Source of the DNA: Xylanibacter oryzae DSM 17970
Lineage (GTDB): Bacteria; Bacteroidota; Bacteroidia; Bacteroidales; Bacteroidaceae
Reading direction: 5' to 3'
Length of the DNA: 64,000 nt
Assembly: GCF_000585355.1 (NCBI RefSeq)
Contig: NZ_KK073873.1
Coordinates: 832,703 to 896,702 of the forward strand
Shown here in pieces: positions 1 to 7,921 of this stretch (the stretch's first letter is position 1; each line of letters begins with the position of its first letter). The position numbers and the translations under genes were made by a program. The notes under the pieces are model-generated. The model did not search any database and was not told the DNA's origin. It worked only from the letters and a program-made list of their open reading frames with translations.

Positions 1-2
1 AA

Positions 3-1964
3 CTCAGAGCAATGCTTGTAAAAGAGGCTCAGAAGCAAGGCAAGGCTTACGGATATTTCTTTAAGACTGTTACGAGTGGTTTCACTCTCACAGGCGAGGA
101 TGGTAGCCTTAACTCATTCAACGTCACCCCGCTAGAGGTATTTCGTGTGTTTGTAGACGGCCGTCCTGATCAGTTGGTTCGTGGTGTCGACATGATTGGT
201 ACACCGCTTTCGATGTTCTCTAATATTTCGGCTGCCGGCAATCAGACCAGCACATTCACAGGCGAGTGTGGAGCAGAGTCGGGTTGGGTACCTGTCACAG
301 CCAGTTCGCCAATGATTTATGTCTCTAAAATCGAGACACAGCGCAGACAGCTGGATTTGCAGAAACCTACTATTCTTCCTGCTCCTGAGGTCACAACAGC
401 CGTCGACAAAAACGAAGACAATATTATCTTTAAGGCTATGGAAGACGAGATGAAACGCAACTTGAACATCTCATATCCGGGTTATCCCAAACCATGTTAC
501 CTAAACTATAATATTGCCCGCATCAGTCAGGCATACATCTCTGCATCTCTTGGTGGCATCTTATGGTCTAGACACTATCCTACGGTAACACGTGGAGGCG
601 TAAACGTGGCTGTAGGCGATTCGCTACGCTTAAGCGATATGCAGTCTGGTCAGGTTTATCCTGTATCTTGCACTAATACGGTAGACTATAACAATATCCG
701 CAGAGAGTTATGGAATGCTTCCGACTATATGTACAAATACAGTCTGAGCGTGATGTCTAAAAAGATGAACTTCCTGGCTAACAATCCTATGCCTAAAGAT
801 GAGGTTGGAATACCCGATATGTTCAACATGAAGCCTAGTGAGTACATCCAGGCAGACAGTCAGGACACCATTTCATATTCTTACCTGCAAGATCTTGGCA
901 AGCGCCTCTCGGCCATATTCGCCAAGTATCCAGACCTTTACAACACAAGTGTAAACATATTGAATAAGAACACGGTAAACTATCGTGAAACATCTGAAAA
1001 CATCAAGCAGAAGAGCTTGCATGGTTTTGTAGAACTCACAGCATACGCCAGTGTACGTACGCCTGATGGTTCAGAGATCTCAGACCGTATTGACCGTATC
1101 GTATGTTCAGACAAGGAACTTGATTCAGACAAGATGGCCGACTTGGTAGAGAAGTTTGCCGACCGTTTGGTCAAGTTGCATCAGGCAGAAGCTCTGAACG
1201 ACTATTATGTAGGTCCAATCATGTACGAAGACGATATGATAAGCAACACAGTGACTAACCTCATTGTGCCATTACTCACAGCCAAAAGAACTGTTCAGGA
1301 CAACAGCGGTCTCTCCAGCCTTTTGGTAGGCAAGAGAATTTTAGACAAACACCTCAACATCGATCAGCTGACAGATATGCCGGTATTTAATTCTACCAAA
1401 CTGTTAGGAAACTTCAGCTGCGATGCTGATGGTGTTGTGCCTGCCAAATCATTGAGTCTGTTGAGCGGTGGATTTGTTAAACAGCTTATCTGCGGCAGAT
1501 ATCCTGCTCTTAACTGTCTGCAAAGCACCGGTAACGAGAGATTCTTCGACGATCCTGAGACAATAGGTACAGGTGTAGTTCCTGGCATCTTGAGAGTGTA
1601 TGGCGACGTAGTCAAACCATTTGATAAGATGAAGCAGATACTCTGCAAGGAAGCTAAAGACAAAGGTTTGAAAGTTACCTATATTGTACGTGAGCCATCC
1701 GGTCTTACACCAAGTTTGTACAGAGTTAATGTATCTACTGGCGAGGAGGAACTTGTAAGGGTGAAAGAGATCCCGACTCCAAGCAAGGGTGACTTGTTGC
1801 ATATCGTAGCAATGTCGAAAGAGGAAAATATTCAGAACACAATTATAGGCCGTGTAGGTTCGACAATCATTGCGCCGAGGGCTCTTATAGTAGATAATAT
1901 TGAATGTTATTTCAAGAAACCAAAACAAGAAATGGCATTCCCTATAGAACCGCCTAAAAACTAG
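3..1964 (+). CDS. TldD-type metalloprotease C-terminus fused to a second TldD-like module (5' end outside window)
   Basis: The frame is already open at base 3, so the gene starts upstream of the window. The first ~125 visible residues match the C-terminal part of Bacteroidales TldD/PmbA proteins (SFNVTPLEVFRVFVDGRP, GVDMIGTPLSMFSNI, CGAESG). A proline-rich linker (KPTILPAPEV) follows, then a ~510-residue module opening with FKAMEDEMKRNL. That opening resembles the TldD-related sibling protein that I recall as a separate neighbouring gene in related genomes. The second module has the TldD C-terminal fold pattern (GVVPAKSLSLLSGG near its end) but no HExxxH, so it is probably a non-catalytic partner. 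Family members are Zn-dependent peptidases acting on unfolded or modified peptides. The catalytic half would lie outside the window. The fusion call is an inference from the continuous frame. Confidence 0.75.
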   Translation, partial: LRAMLVKEAQKQGKAYGYFFKTVTSGFTLTGEDGSLNSFNVTPLEVFRVFVDGRPDQLVRGVDMIGTPLSMFSNISAAGNQTSTFTGECGAESGWVPVTASSPMIYVSKIETQRRQLDLQKPTILPAPEVTTAVDKNEDNIIFKAMEDEMKRNLNISYPGYPKPCYLNYNIARISQAYISASLGGILWSRHYPTVTRGGVNVAVGDSLRLSDMQSGQVYPVSCTNTVDYNNIRRELWNASDYMYKYSLSVMSKKMNFLANNPMPKDEVGIPDMFNMKPSEYIQADSQDTISYSYLQDLGKRLSAIFAKYPDLYNTSVNILNKNTVNYRETSENIKQKSLHGFVELTAYASVRTPDGSEISDRIDRIVCSDKELDSDKMADLVEKFADRLVKLHQAEALNDYYVGPIMYEDDMISNTVTNLIVPLLTAKRTVQDNSGLSSLLVGKRILDKHLNIDQLTDMPVFNSTKLLGNFSCDADGVVPAKSLSLLSGGFVKQLICGRYPALNCLQSTGNERFFDDPETIGTGVVPGILRVYGDVVKPFDKMKQILCKEAKDKGLKVTYIVREPSGLTPSLYRVNVSTGEEELVRVKEIPTPSKGDLLHIVAMSKEENIQNTIIGRVGSTIIAPRALIVDNIECYFKKPKQEMAFPIEPPKN

Positions 1965-1967
1965 ACT

Positions 1968-2040
1968 TAATAAAGACTCTCTCTTATCTTTATTAGTAGG
2001 GTGCATCAGAAAAGTTTCTTTTCGATGCACCCATTTTTTA
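1968..2040 (+). terminator. tandem hairpins after the TldD fusion, the second a strong intrinsic terminator
   Basis: A first 9-bp inverted repeat pairs 1968-1976 with 1987-1995. A second stem pairs GGGTGCATC (1999-2007) with GATGCACCC (2024-2032), and inside it GAAAAG (2009-2014) pairs with CTTTTC (2018-2023). A T-run (2034-2039) follows. This is a typical rho-independent terminator directly after the stop codon at 1964. Confidence 0.85.
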
Positions 2041-2074
2041 TACAATAGAATGATAACATTAGAGAAAATAAGCG

Positions 2075-2177
2075 GGTCTCCTTTTATCTAATAGTCTTTA
2101 TTAGATTTCTTATTTAATTATTAGTGGATGAACTTGAAAATCCTGAAGGCCTTTTGAGACCGTGAGACCGAGAGACC
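2075..2177. repeat. GGTCTC/GAGACC inverted element A around an AT-rich palindrome
   Basis: One GGTCTC (2075-2080) faces three GAGACC copies at 2156, 2164 and 2172, which have an exact 8-bp period. Between them lies a perfect inverted repeat, ATCTAATA (2086-2093) with TATTAGAT (2099-2106). The same plan recurs at 4181-4357. There is no ORF here. It could be a repetitive element end, a set of protein-binding sites or an RNA structure. Confidence 0.6.
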
Positions 2178-2195
2178 GTATTTTACCATTAAAAA

Positions 2196-2242
2196 ATCTC
2201 AAGAACCCCTTGTCGTCTTATGCGATTTTGAATTCTTGAGAT
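2196..2242. terminator. 10-bp inverted repeat downstream of smalltalk gene
   Basis: ATCTCAAGAA (2196-2205) is complementary to TTCTTGAGAT (2233-2242) with a 27-base loop. It lies just beyond the stop of the minus-strand smalltalk gene. On the minus strand the stem is followed by TTTTTTAAT, so it can serve as its terminator. Confidence 0.55.
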
Positions 2243-2262
2243 AATTGTTGTTTTAGTTTATT

Positions 2263-2373
2263 CTAAAACGGTCCGTGCCCTGTGCACGAAGTCACCCCGA
2301 TGGTAGTGGCAATGGCCGTAAGAACCGTAATAAGCAGTCGGAGCAGTTGGCTCCATGGCATTTTTGATTTCAT
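2263..2373 (-). CDS. smalltalk protein, 36 aa
   Basis: I translated this short minus-strand ORF by hand. It starts ATG at 2373 and ends TAG at 2263-2265. It reads MKSKMPWSQLLRLLITVL, then TAIATTIGVTSC, then TGHGPF. This matches the tiny Bacteroidales family annotated as smalltalk protein: a basic start, W, a hydrophobic helix with TAIATT-x-GVTSC, and a short tail. The function is unknown. In Bacteroidales it usually sits just downstream of an HU-like gene, as here. The hydrophobic stretch plus TSC could mean membrane or lipid association, but that is speculation. Confidence 0.85.
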   Translation of the reverse strand: MKSKMPWSQLLRLLITVLTAIATTIGVTSCTGHGPF

Positions 2374-2521
2374 AGTCTTTTTAGTTTTTTTGTGATTTAT
2401 GGAGCTTTATTTATTAGCCCCATCGTTATTTTCTTTCTTAGTGATGCATAGTTGCTTCTTTCCTAGCAGCCCATTGTTATTTTTTTGTTAACAGAGCATA
2501 GCTGTTTTTCTTTTAGGTATC

Positions 2522-2548
2522 GACGGTGTGGGTTCAAACCACACCGTC
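2522..2548. other. 27-bp hairpin between HU-like gene and smalltalk
   Basis: GACGGTGTGG (2522-2531) and CCACACCGTC (2539-2548) form a perfect 10-bp stem around GTTCAAA. There is no T-run on either side, so it is not a classic terminator. It may set the relative expression of the HU-like gene and smalltalk in a shared transcript. A hairpin with 22 of 27 identical bases occurs at 4124-4150. Confidence 0.6.
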
Positions 2549-2569
2549 TTTGGTTCACTCAGTGCGTTG

Positions 2570-3049
2570 CTATTTAGTGCCTCCGTTTCCGCCCGGAGTA
2601 GCAGCCTTGGCTTTTGCAGCTTCCTTCTCGCCGATATTCTCATTGCGAGGAGCCTCCTGCACCTTGGCGCCACCCAACATCGCTCTTTGGCGTAGACCTG
2701 TGGCATCCTTTTTCGTTTCGGGTTGGAAGTTGATGTGCAGATCTCTCACGTTTTTCGATACCGAATATTCGTCGATAGTTTTGCTTCCAACTCCGCGGAT
2801 GCCAATCTTAAACGAACCCAGTCCGTCGATTTTTACACGCATGGAGTTCTGTAACTGTGCAGCCATAGTCTCCACCAGTTCGGTGAGTACCGCCTTGATA
2901 TCAGCAGCCTTGATGGTACAGTTGGCCTGCATTATCTTGGCCAGCCCCTCGGTGTCAATTACTCCCACGTGGATGGCACGGGCGAAGTATAATCCTGCAG
3001 TGCGACTGCCTTTTCTGTTGTCTTTGTTTAATTTGTAAAGTACTGGCAT
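2570..3049 (-). CDS. HU-like DNA-binding protein with Gly/Ala/Lys tail
   Basis: At 159 aa it is longer than classic HU (~90 aa). It belongs to the HU-related family common in Bacteroidales (start MPVLYKLNKDNRKGS, then YFARAIHVGVIDTEGLAKIMQANCTIKAADIKAVL and the beta-arm core RVKIDGLGSFKIGIRG). The last ~45 residues are a low-complexity basic tail (EKEAAKAKAATPGGNGGTK). It is a nucleoid-type protein expected to bend or coat DNA. It is followed by smalltalk, the usual pairing. The ATG at 3049 follows an AT-rich leader. A second HU-like gene lies upstream on the same strand with a ~106-bp gap. Confidence 0.85.
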   Translation of the reverse strand: MPVLYKLNKDNRKGSRTAGLYFARAIHVGVIDTEGLAKIMQANCTIKAADIKAVLTELVETMAAQLQNSMRVKIDGLGSFKIGIRGVGSKTIDEYSVSKNVRDLHINFQPETKKDATGLRQRAMLGGAKVQEAPRNENIGEKEAAKAKAATPGGNGGTK

Positions 3050-3155
3050 AATTTGTTGTTTTTTTGTTGTGATGAATGAAAATCTTACCAGAGATTATTC
3101 ATTCCGTTTTTGGGGATATGCATCCCACTTTTGTGTTATTGTTCTTGTCGATCCG

Positions 3156-3569
3156 TTACCTGGTTTTGGGCGTCTCTACCAGTTCTGCCCCGTCGAGCAG
3201 AACTTTTACGCGGTGGCCATCTGCGCAGATAGAGTATTCGGGCCAGAAAATTATCTTCAGCGAACGGACATTACGCTGTGGGTCAAAGTCTTCGGGGCGG
3301 TCAACCGGTTCGTTGGTTATGGCGATCTTAAAGGTGCCAAATCCGTCTAGTTGTACCCTTTGCGAGTCTTGTAGTAATAGCTTCATGGTGCACACCAGTT
3401 CGGATATGACAGCCAGAACATCGCTTTCTTTTAGCGAACAGTTGGCTTGTATGATGCGAGCCACGTCGCGAGTGCGCCAAGTTCCGGTATGCTGCGCCAG
3501 AGCGTAGAACTTTCCACAAGCCGACGTATGAGGTGCGGTAATTTGTTTTATTTTGTATAGTATTGGCAT
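3156..3569 (-). CDS. second HU-like DNA-binding protein
   Basis: A 137-aa paralogue of the preceding HU-like gene. It starts MPILYKIKQITAPH and keeps the pattern DVARIIQANCSLKESDVLAVISELV followed by RVQLDGFGTFKIAITN. It lacks the long Ala/Gly/Lys tail. Two adjacent, clearly diverged HU-like genes suggest either distinct partners or a heterodimer. The pairing of these HU genes with smalltalk, and with VirE-N/DUF3987 and DUF5675 genes (here ~10 kb away), is a recurring Bacteroidales arrangement as I remember it. Its biological role is not known to me. Confidence 0.8.
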   Translation of the reverse strand: MPILYKIKQITAPHTSACGKFYALAQHTGTWRTRDVARIIQANCSLKESDVLAVISELVCTMKLLLQDSQRVQLDGFGTFKIAITNEPVDRPEDFDPQRNVRSLKIIFWPEYSICADGHRVKVLLDGAELVETPKTR

Positions 3570-3857
3570 TATTATTTTTATCGTTTATGCTCTATTCTTT
3601 GCCAGAACAGATTTTGATTATCCTGTCATCGTACTTGGTACACGATTTATCTGAATCATCGCTATCCATTGTCCGAGAATGGCGTTGTCTGAGAGCGGCT
3701 CGCGGCTGTCTGGCAGAGTGGGGTATGCTGTCGGGCAGTGATTGCTCTGTGTATCTCTCATTGACGATGCAAAGGTACTGCATCCTGTGGCAGTTTGCAA
3801 TAGTTTACCCCTGTGGCGTTTGTAATTTACCCCTACTTTTTATTTTTCACGTTTAGA

Positions 3858-4082
3858 AATTGGCATTTAGAGATTGGCATTTAGAGAATGGGATTTAAAG
3901 ATTTGCATTTAGAAGATTGGGATTTAGAGAATGGCATTTAGAGATTGGGATTTAAAGATTTGCATTTAGAGATTGGGATTGAGAGAATGGCATTTAAAGA
4001 TTGAGATTGAGAGAATGGTATTTAGAAATTGGGATTTAAAGATTTGCATTTAAAGATTGGGATTTAGAGATTGGCATTTGTA
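3858..4082. repeat. 14-bp tandem repeat array, 16 units
   Basis: Sixteen consecutive units follow the consensus RATTKGSATTTARA (for example GATTGGCATTTAGA at 3872, GAATGGGATTTAAA at 3886, GATTTGCATTTAGA at 3900). All are 14 bp except one 15-bp unit at 3914-3928. Units alternate in a partly ordered higher-level pattern. There is no ORF through it. It lies upstream of the HU-like operon (570-3569 side) and before element B, in a 950-base gene-free stretch (3570-4519). Confidence 0.85.
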
Positions 4083-4123
4083 GCATTGCAATATTGCTGA
4101 GTAGATAGGAGATCAATATCCGA

Positions 4124-4150
4124 GACGGTGTGTTTTGAAAACACAGCGTC
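4124..4150. other. 27-bp hairpin similar to that at 2522
   Basis: GACGGTGTGTTTT and AAAACACAGCGTC pair around a GA turn, with one G/G mismatch. It shares 22 of 27 positions with the hairpin at 2522-2548. It lies 30 bp left of element B, so copies of the hairpin occur inside and beside the HU module. Confidence 0.5.
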
Positions 4151-4180
4151 AAAATTGGATAATTAATTAAGCCCCGCATT

Positions 4181-4357
4181 GGTCTCCTGGTCTCCGGTCT
4201 CAAAACATGGGTTTAAGAAATCCTTTATATAATCCTCTGTAGCCTTATTATTATATTATATAATATATAATATAATAATAAGATATAATTTTATTACAGA
4301 TATGAAAAAATAATGTTTTGTAATCTACTGTATTAGAGACTAAGAGACCAAGAGACC
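4181..4357. repeat. GGTCTC/GAGACC inverted element B with 39-bp palindrome
   Basis: GGTCTC occurs at 4181, 4189 and 4196. The opposite orientation follows as GAGACT at 4335 and GAGACC at 4344 and 4352. At the centre, 4244-4282 is a 39-bp perfect palindrome (19-base arms around one A) made almost only of A and T. The layout matches element A at 2075-2177. Together the two bracket the smalltalk/HU/HU' genes. Confidence 0.7.
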
Positions 4358-4519
4358 GTTAAATTTTTACGGTCTAAATAATTAGAAATTATATTTACAA
4401 TTAGAACAATCAATCACAGGCGTTGTATAAGACATCCTTTCATATAATGTATATGCGCATAGGCTATCAGACGATATGCCTGATAACAAAAATGGACTAA
4501 GAAATGCCAAAGAGGGGAG

Positions 4520-5377
4520 TTATTTGAAAATAGACAATCGAAAGTCTTGAAAAGACATTCCCGTTTGCAGTTTGAAAAAACGACTGAAGTGAGCCGAGTC
4601 GTCGAATCCGAGATCATAACCGATTTCTTTGAGCGACAAATCAGTAAATAATATCATTCGTTTGGCTTCGGCAATGATTTGAGCAGACAGATAAGCCTTG
4701 GGCGACTGATCTGTGGCCATTCTGAAAATTTCTGACAGATAGTGAGGAGAGAGGCACAGCGCATCTGCATAGTCATCCACCTTGTGCCACTCACGCAAGT
4801 GCCGTCCTACCAAATCCTTGAAAAGGGCAATGGCCGGATGTTGGAATTTTTCTTCATTCTGAGCATGCTCCGGCATAGGAATCAGGCTGTTACATTCGAT
4901 CAGAAAAAGTTTGAGATGCGCCTCAATCACATCCATTCTGAAAGGCGACGAAGAGAGGAACGCATCCGTCATGGCCATCAAATGAGGCATCAAAGCAGCT
5001 ACATCATCATCCGACAGGACTAGAGGATGGCCGTGAGAACTGAATAAGTCAAGACGTTCCAAAAACTCGCCCGTAATAGATTTTGCGGGGAAGAATTCGG
5101 GTATAAACTGTATCATAACCTCTTGCGGCTGTGGTGGTTGTATGCAATGTACCTCGCCGGGTGCGATAAACCATATCGTCTTGGGGCAGATAGGGTAGAT
5201 ATGAGAGTCGACCACGTGCCGACCCGCCTTATTGAACGACCATAACAGTGTATAGTAATTATGTTGGTGTGGCGTTGTTGCAATATTGAGGTTAATATCT
5301 TCGATCTTCTTAATCATAAATGGCGATATCGATCCCTTATATTGCAACATGCTCTCGTTGTGTGTATTTATTGTCAT
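4520..5377 (-). CDS. AraC-family transcriptional regulator
   Basis: This is a 285-aa protein of usual AraC family length. The N-terminal half has a cupin-like sensing domain (TTPHQHNYYTLLW, GEVHCIQPPQ). The last ~100 residues form the two-helix-turn-helix AraC domain (DDYADALCLSPHYLSEIFRM, then SLKEIGYDLGFDDSAHFSRFFKLQTGMSFQDFR). It would bind DNA upstream of target promoters in response to a small ligand. The nearest divergent gene is the small secreted protein at 5582, a possible but unproven target. Confidence 0.9.
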   Translation of the reverse strand: MTINTHNESMLQYKGSISPFMIKKIEDINLNIATTPHQHNYYTLLWSFNKAGRHVVDSHIYPICPKTIWFIAPGEVHCIQPPQPQEVMIQFIPEFFPAKSITGEFLERLDLFSSHGHPLVLSDDDVAALMPHLMAMTDAFLSSSPFRMDVIEAHLKLFLIECNSLIPMPEHAQNEEKFQHPAIALFKDLVGRHLREWHKVDDYADALCLSPHYLSEIFRMATDQSPKAYLSAQIIAEAKRMILFTDLSLKEIGYDLGFDDSAHFSRFFKLQTGMSFQDFRLSIFK

Positions 5378-5487
5378 GCTGTATTTTCTTTAAATAGAGA
5401 ATTGCAAAGGTACGAAATGTATTGTGAAATATTTCACTAGTGTCTACTTTTTTCTTTTCTATTTATCGGAAAATCAATATAATTTTC

Positions 5488-5495
5488 TATATTTG
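5488..5495 (+). promoter_or_regulatory. -7 box TATATTTG
   Basis: The Bacteroidetes -7 consensus TAnnTTTG lies 86 bases before the start of the gene at 5582. The -33 region is poorly conserved. Confidence 0.5.
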
Positions 5496-5581
5496 CACAA
5501 ATTTGTGGGCATATCATTGCGATCTGCATCATTGATAAATACCATAATAAAATTTATATACTTGTTTAAAATTATAACGTT

Positions 5582-5956
5582 ATGAAAAAAATACTATTTA
5601 CTTTTCTTTTAGGTCTGCTGTGTGTAACAGCAAGTGCACAGAATTACAAGAACGATGGAAAACCGTACGCAGTATATTGTCAGTTGATAAGTTTCGAAAC
5701 TTTTTCTGGCCATATCAAAGTAAGAATTTTGTGGAACAATCTTAAAGAAGAAACCACTCTTTGCGATGAAAAGGGCGAAAAAATAGATTTACAAAACTTG
5801 ATAGACGCAATGAATTATATGTCTAAACGGGGCTGGGAATTTGTACAGTGTGAGCGGTATAATGATGAATACCACTACATATTAAAGAAACAAGTAACTT
5901 CTGACCAAGAGGCAAAAGAGGGCTTGTATTTCCTGACTGATTTCAAGAATAAATAG
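5582..5956 (+). CDS. small secreted hypothetical protein
   Basis: A 124-aa protein with a clear signal peptide (MKKILFTFLLGLLCVTASAQ, cleavage likely after ASA). The mature part is ~105 residues with no recognised domain (MSKRGWEFVQCERYNDEYHYILKK). The 'MNYMSKRGWEFVQ' style occurs in small secreted Bacteroidales proteins about quantities displayed with units or strings, but no function can be assigned. It is probably periplasmic. The gene is monocistronic with its own -7 box. Confidence 0.7.
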   Translation: MKKILFTFLLGLLCVTASAQNYKNDGKPYAVYCQLISFETFSGHIKVRILWNNLKEETTLCDEKGEKIDLQNLIDAMNYMSKRGWEFVQCERYNDEYHYILKKQVTSDQEAKEGLYFLTDFKNK

Positions 5957-6040
5957 GACGTTGAGATTAAGACGTGAATAATAGCCAATGTAATAGGATA
6001 TAAAGTTGTACTGTAAATTCTAATATTCTCATTAATATTC

Positions 6041-6073
6041 TTTTGCATATTTCATGTATTTTTCATACCTTTG
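6041..6073 (+). promoter_or_regulatory. complete Bacteroidetes promoter (-33 TTTTG, -7 TACCTTTG)
   Basis: TTTTG at 6041-6045 is followed after 20 bases by TACCTTTG at 6066-6073, 26 bases before the ATG at 6100. Both elements and the spacing fit the Bacteroidetes sigma consensus. Confidence 0.75.
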
Positions 6074-6099
6074 CAATTCATTTTTAAAAAACAACCAAT

Positions 6100-6399
6100 A
6101 TGAAGATTTATGAAAAGGGTGATTTCTATTATTCGGAAATCATGTTGAAAGACAATTGTGAAGAATATTTCGATGAAGAAATGGCTGAAAGTTTTAGGGA
6201 AGAGATTACAGAACTTTTCGGTTATGGGAAAGAAGGCATACGTTTTTTTGGGGCTGCAAGGATACCTGTAGACAATCCCGGCGACTGCTTCTTCCAGTCT
6301 TTTGACTACTTGTTAGTTCTAAAGTATATTGACAACGGCACAACTCTGCTAATATCAAAAACAAGGTGCTTGTTGAAGGCTGCTTTAGGATTGAAATAA
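6100..6399 (+). CDS. small hypothetical protein
   Basis: A 99-aa acidic protein (MKIYEKGDFYYSEIMLKDNC, EEYFDEEMAESFREEITELFGYGKEG) with no signal peptide and no recognised domain. A well-formed promoter directly upstream supports expression. An inverted repeat just downstream (CTAACGGG and similar, around 6427-6460) may end transcription. It lies at the left edge of the defence-type cluster, so an accessory role is possible but not shown. Confidence 0.6.
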   Translation: MKIYEKGDFYYSEIMLKDNCEEYFDEEMAESFREEITELFGYGKEGIRFFGAARIPVDNPGDCFFQSFDYLLVLKYIDNGTTLLISKTRCLLKAALGLK

Positions 6400-6563
6400 C
6401 AGAGAACACCCAATTAAAGAACATAACCCGTTGGCATGTCATAATAACTGCTAACGGGTTATTTGCTGTTTATATCACAACATCGCAGCAATTTTTTGCT
6501 AATCTGTTTTTCGAGCCACTTGCATATTATATTTTGTCTGCATACGTACCGGCATGTATAGCA

Positions 6564-7493
6564 TTATTGCAGATGTTCGATGTGATAGCGCTTCATATAT
6601 CCCGAAGGATCTACATGCAACATATCCATAATTTCTTCGTGGTTCAAGTTTAAAAGTTCTAGTTGGACCCCGATTTTAGCAAAGGCTTCTTTAAAGGTTT
6701 TAGTATATTTTTCATACTCTAATTTTGATTTCTCGTAATTAGATTTTATATACTCAATTGTCTTTGATCTTCTACTTCCTTGATAAACTATATCCTCAAA
6801 TTTCCAGTGGCAGTTAATCAGATACACTTTTTTATTATTTACACTCTTTGAAGAGTAGTAATTGTACAGCCCCAAAAGATGTTTTAACATTTGGAAAGTA
6901 TCAAAAGCTATAGGGTTGCTCTCTTCGTGGAAATGTTTAAAGATAGGCTGAAATAACGGATAAGAAGCATTATTGCAATAATTGCCCTCTATTTGGTAGG
7001 AACAGTAACTTGATGATACTTTTTTATCTTTTGCCATATACTTGTATGTAAAAGGCTCTAACATTTTGACTTCAACATATATATCGCAATCGTTATTCTC
7101 TAAGAAAACATCAATATTTGCAGGTCCTCCTTTTATAGTTTTTCGTTTTGCTTCATAGGATAATTTATAATCACAAGATGGGACTAAATTGTTTTTATAG
7201 ATATGTATCTTCTCCTCAATCCCAAATAAGTTTACTGTGAATGCTGACGAAGAGCGTAGGGCTTCCATCTTTGCAGGAGATATCTTTGCAGGATATTTTT
7301 TTTCGTTGCTTAATTCTGAGCCATTTCCATTTTTAAATTCTTTTTCATGCATCCCTAATCCACCTTTTTGAAGGTTATATTTATAGTACTTTAAGTAACT
7401 ATTTTTGTATCTTGGACTATTATTATAATATTCTTCAGATAGTCCTAAATTGGAATTTAGTTTTTCTATTATTTTTTCTTCTAACTTAATCAT
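6564..7493 (-). CDS. PD-(D/E)XK nuclease-like protein (PGN_0703-type restriction endonuclease-like)
   Basis: A 309-aa protein. The core shows GGPANIDVFLENN followed by DIYVEVKMLEPF, which fits the D...ExK active-site pattern of PD-(D/E)XK nucleases. Before it are RSSSAFTVNLFG and after it AFDTFQMLKHLLGLYNYY. I associate this combination with Bacteroidetes PGN_0703-like putative restriction endonucleases. No methyltransferase is adjacent, so either the partner is elsewhere or the enzyme is not a classical restriction enzyme. The gene is very AT-rich, with its own promoter (7532-7539). It is transcribed away from the PDDEXK_4-type gene at 7922. The nuclease call rests on the motif only. Confidence 0.6.
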   Translation of the reverse strand: MIKLEEKIIEKLNSNLGLSEEYYNNSPRYKNSYLKYYKYNLQKGGLGMHEKEFKNGNGSELSNEKKYPAKISPAKMEALRSSSAFTVNLFGIEEKIHIYKNNLVPSCDYKLSYEAKRKTIKGGPANIDVFLENNDCDIYVEVKMLEPFTYKYMAKDKKVSSSYCSYQIEGNYCNNASYPLFQPIFKHFHEESNPIAFDTFQMLKHLLGLYNYYSSKSVNNKKVYLINCHWKFEDIVYQGSRRSKTIEYIKSNYEKSKLEYEKYTKTFKEAFAKIGVQLELLNLNHEEIMDMLHVDPSGYMKRYHIEHLQ

Positions 7494-7921
7494 TTCTTTG
7501 TATTTTAAACATGGTATTTATATTTCGGATACAAATATATCAAAAAAGACCAATAGAAAGACTCTTTTGCGAAAATGTTTTTCAATAATTAAAAAAAATC
7601 AACATTCCATACTGTCTTGATCTTTTATAAAGGCGGATAATATGTTCTCCACCCTTTGATGTATGATAATAGATAGGTCTTATGGTCTCAAGTCTCAAAG
7701 CGTTATAATCTAAATTCCTTTTGCCTCTTAAAATTATCCATACGTTAATGTTATTATCGATTCATTTGGTATTAGAGCTGCTATATCCTCAATGTTTCCA
7801 ACAAGTTAGTATTTTTTTTGTTATTTAGAACAAAATATGATGGGAGAATTCTAATATACAGATACATTTGTTACCTTTGCCATTGAGTCAAAAAAGTCAA
7901 ATAATAATTAACAAAGAATAT
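7494..7921. other. 428-base divergent intergenic region with two promoters and a degenerate GGTCTC array
   Basis: It holds the minus-strand -7 box TATATTTG at 7532-7539 for the gene ending at 6564 and the plus-strand TACCTTTG at 7872-7879. A degenerate GGTCTC array (GGTCTT, GGTCTC, AGTCTC) lies around 7672-7697. No ORF is credible. Confidence 0.6.
7872..7879 (+). promoter_or_regulatory. -7 box TACCTTTG that fixes the start of the downstream gene
   Basis: TACCTTTG overlaps the extended reading frame that opens at a TTG at 7868. Transcription should start about 7 bases later, so the ATG at 7922 is the real start. Confidence 0.65.

Noticed and set aside
2520..2550. tRNA T-arm-like sequence (GGTTCAAACC)
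   Set aside because: The loop and stem do not fit a T-arm (stem GTGTGG, loop GTTCAAA) and no D-arm, anticodon arm or acceptor stem lies upstream. It is a plain hairpin with a relative at 4124.
3858..4082. CRISPR array of the 14-bp repeats
   Set aside because: Units are contiguous with no spacers and are too short.
4244..4282. origin or terminator function of the 39-bp AT palindrome
   Set aside because: There is no DnaA-box cluster, iterons or T-run arrangement nearby. The symmetric GGTCTC/GAGACC context explains it better as part of a repeated element.
7868..7921. N-terminal extension of the PDDEXK_4-type protein starting at TTG
   Set aside because: It overlaps the -7 box TACCTTTG at 7872-7879, so it would not be transcribed.
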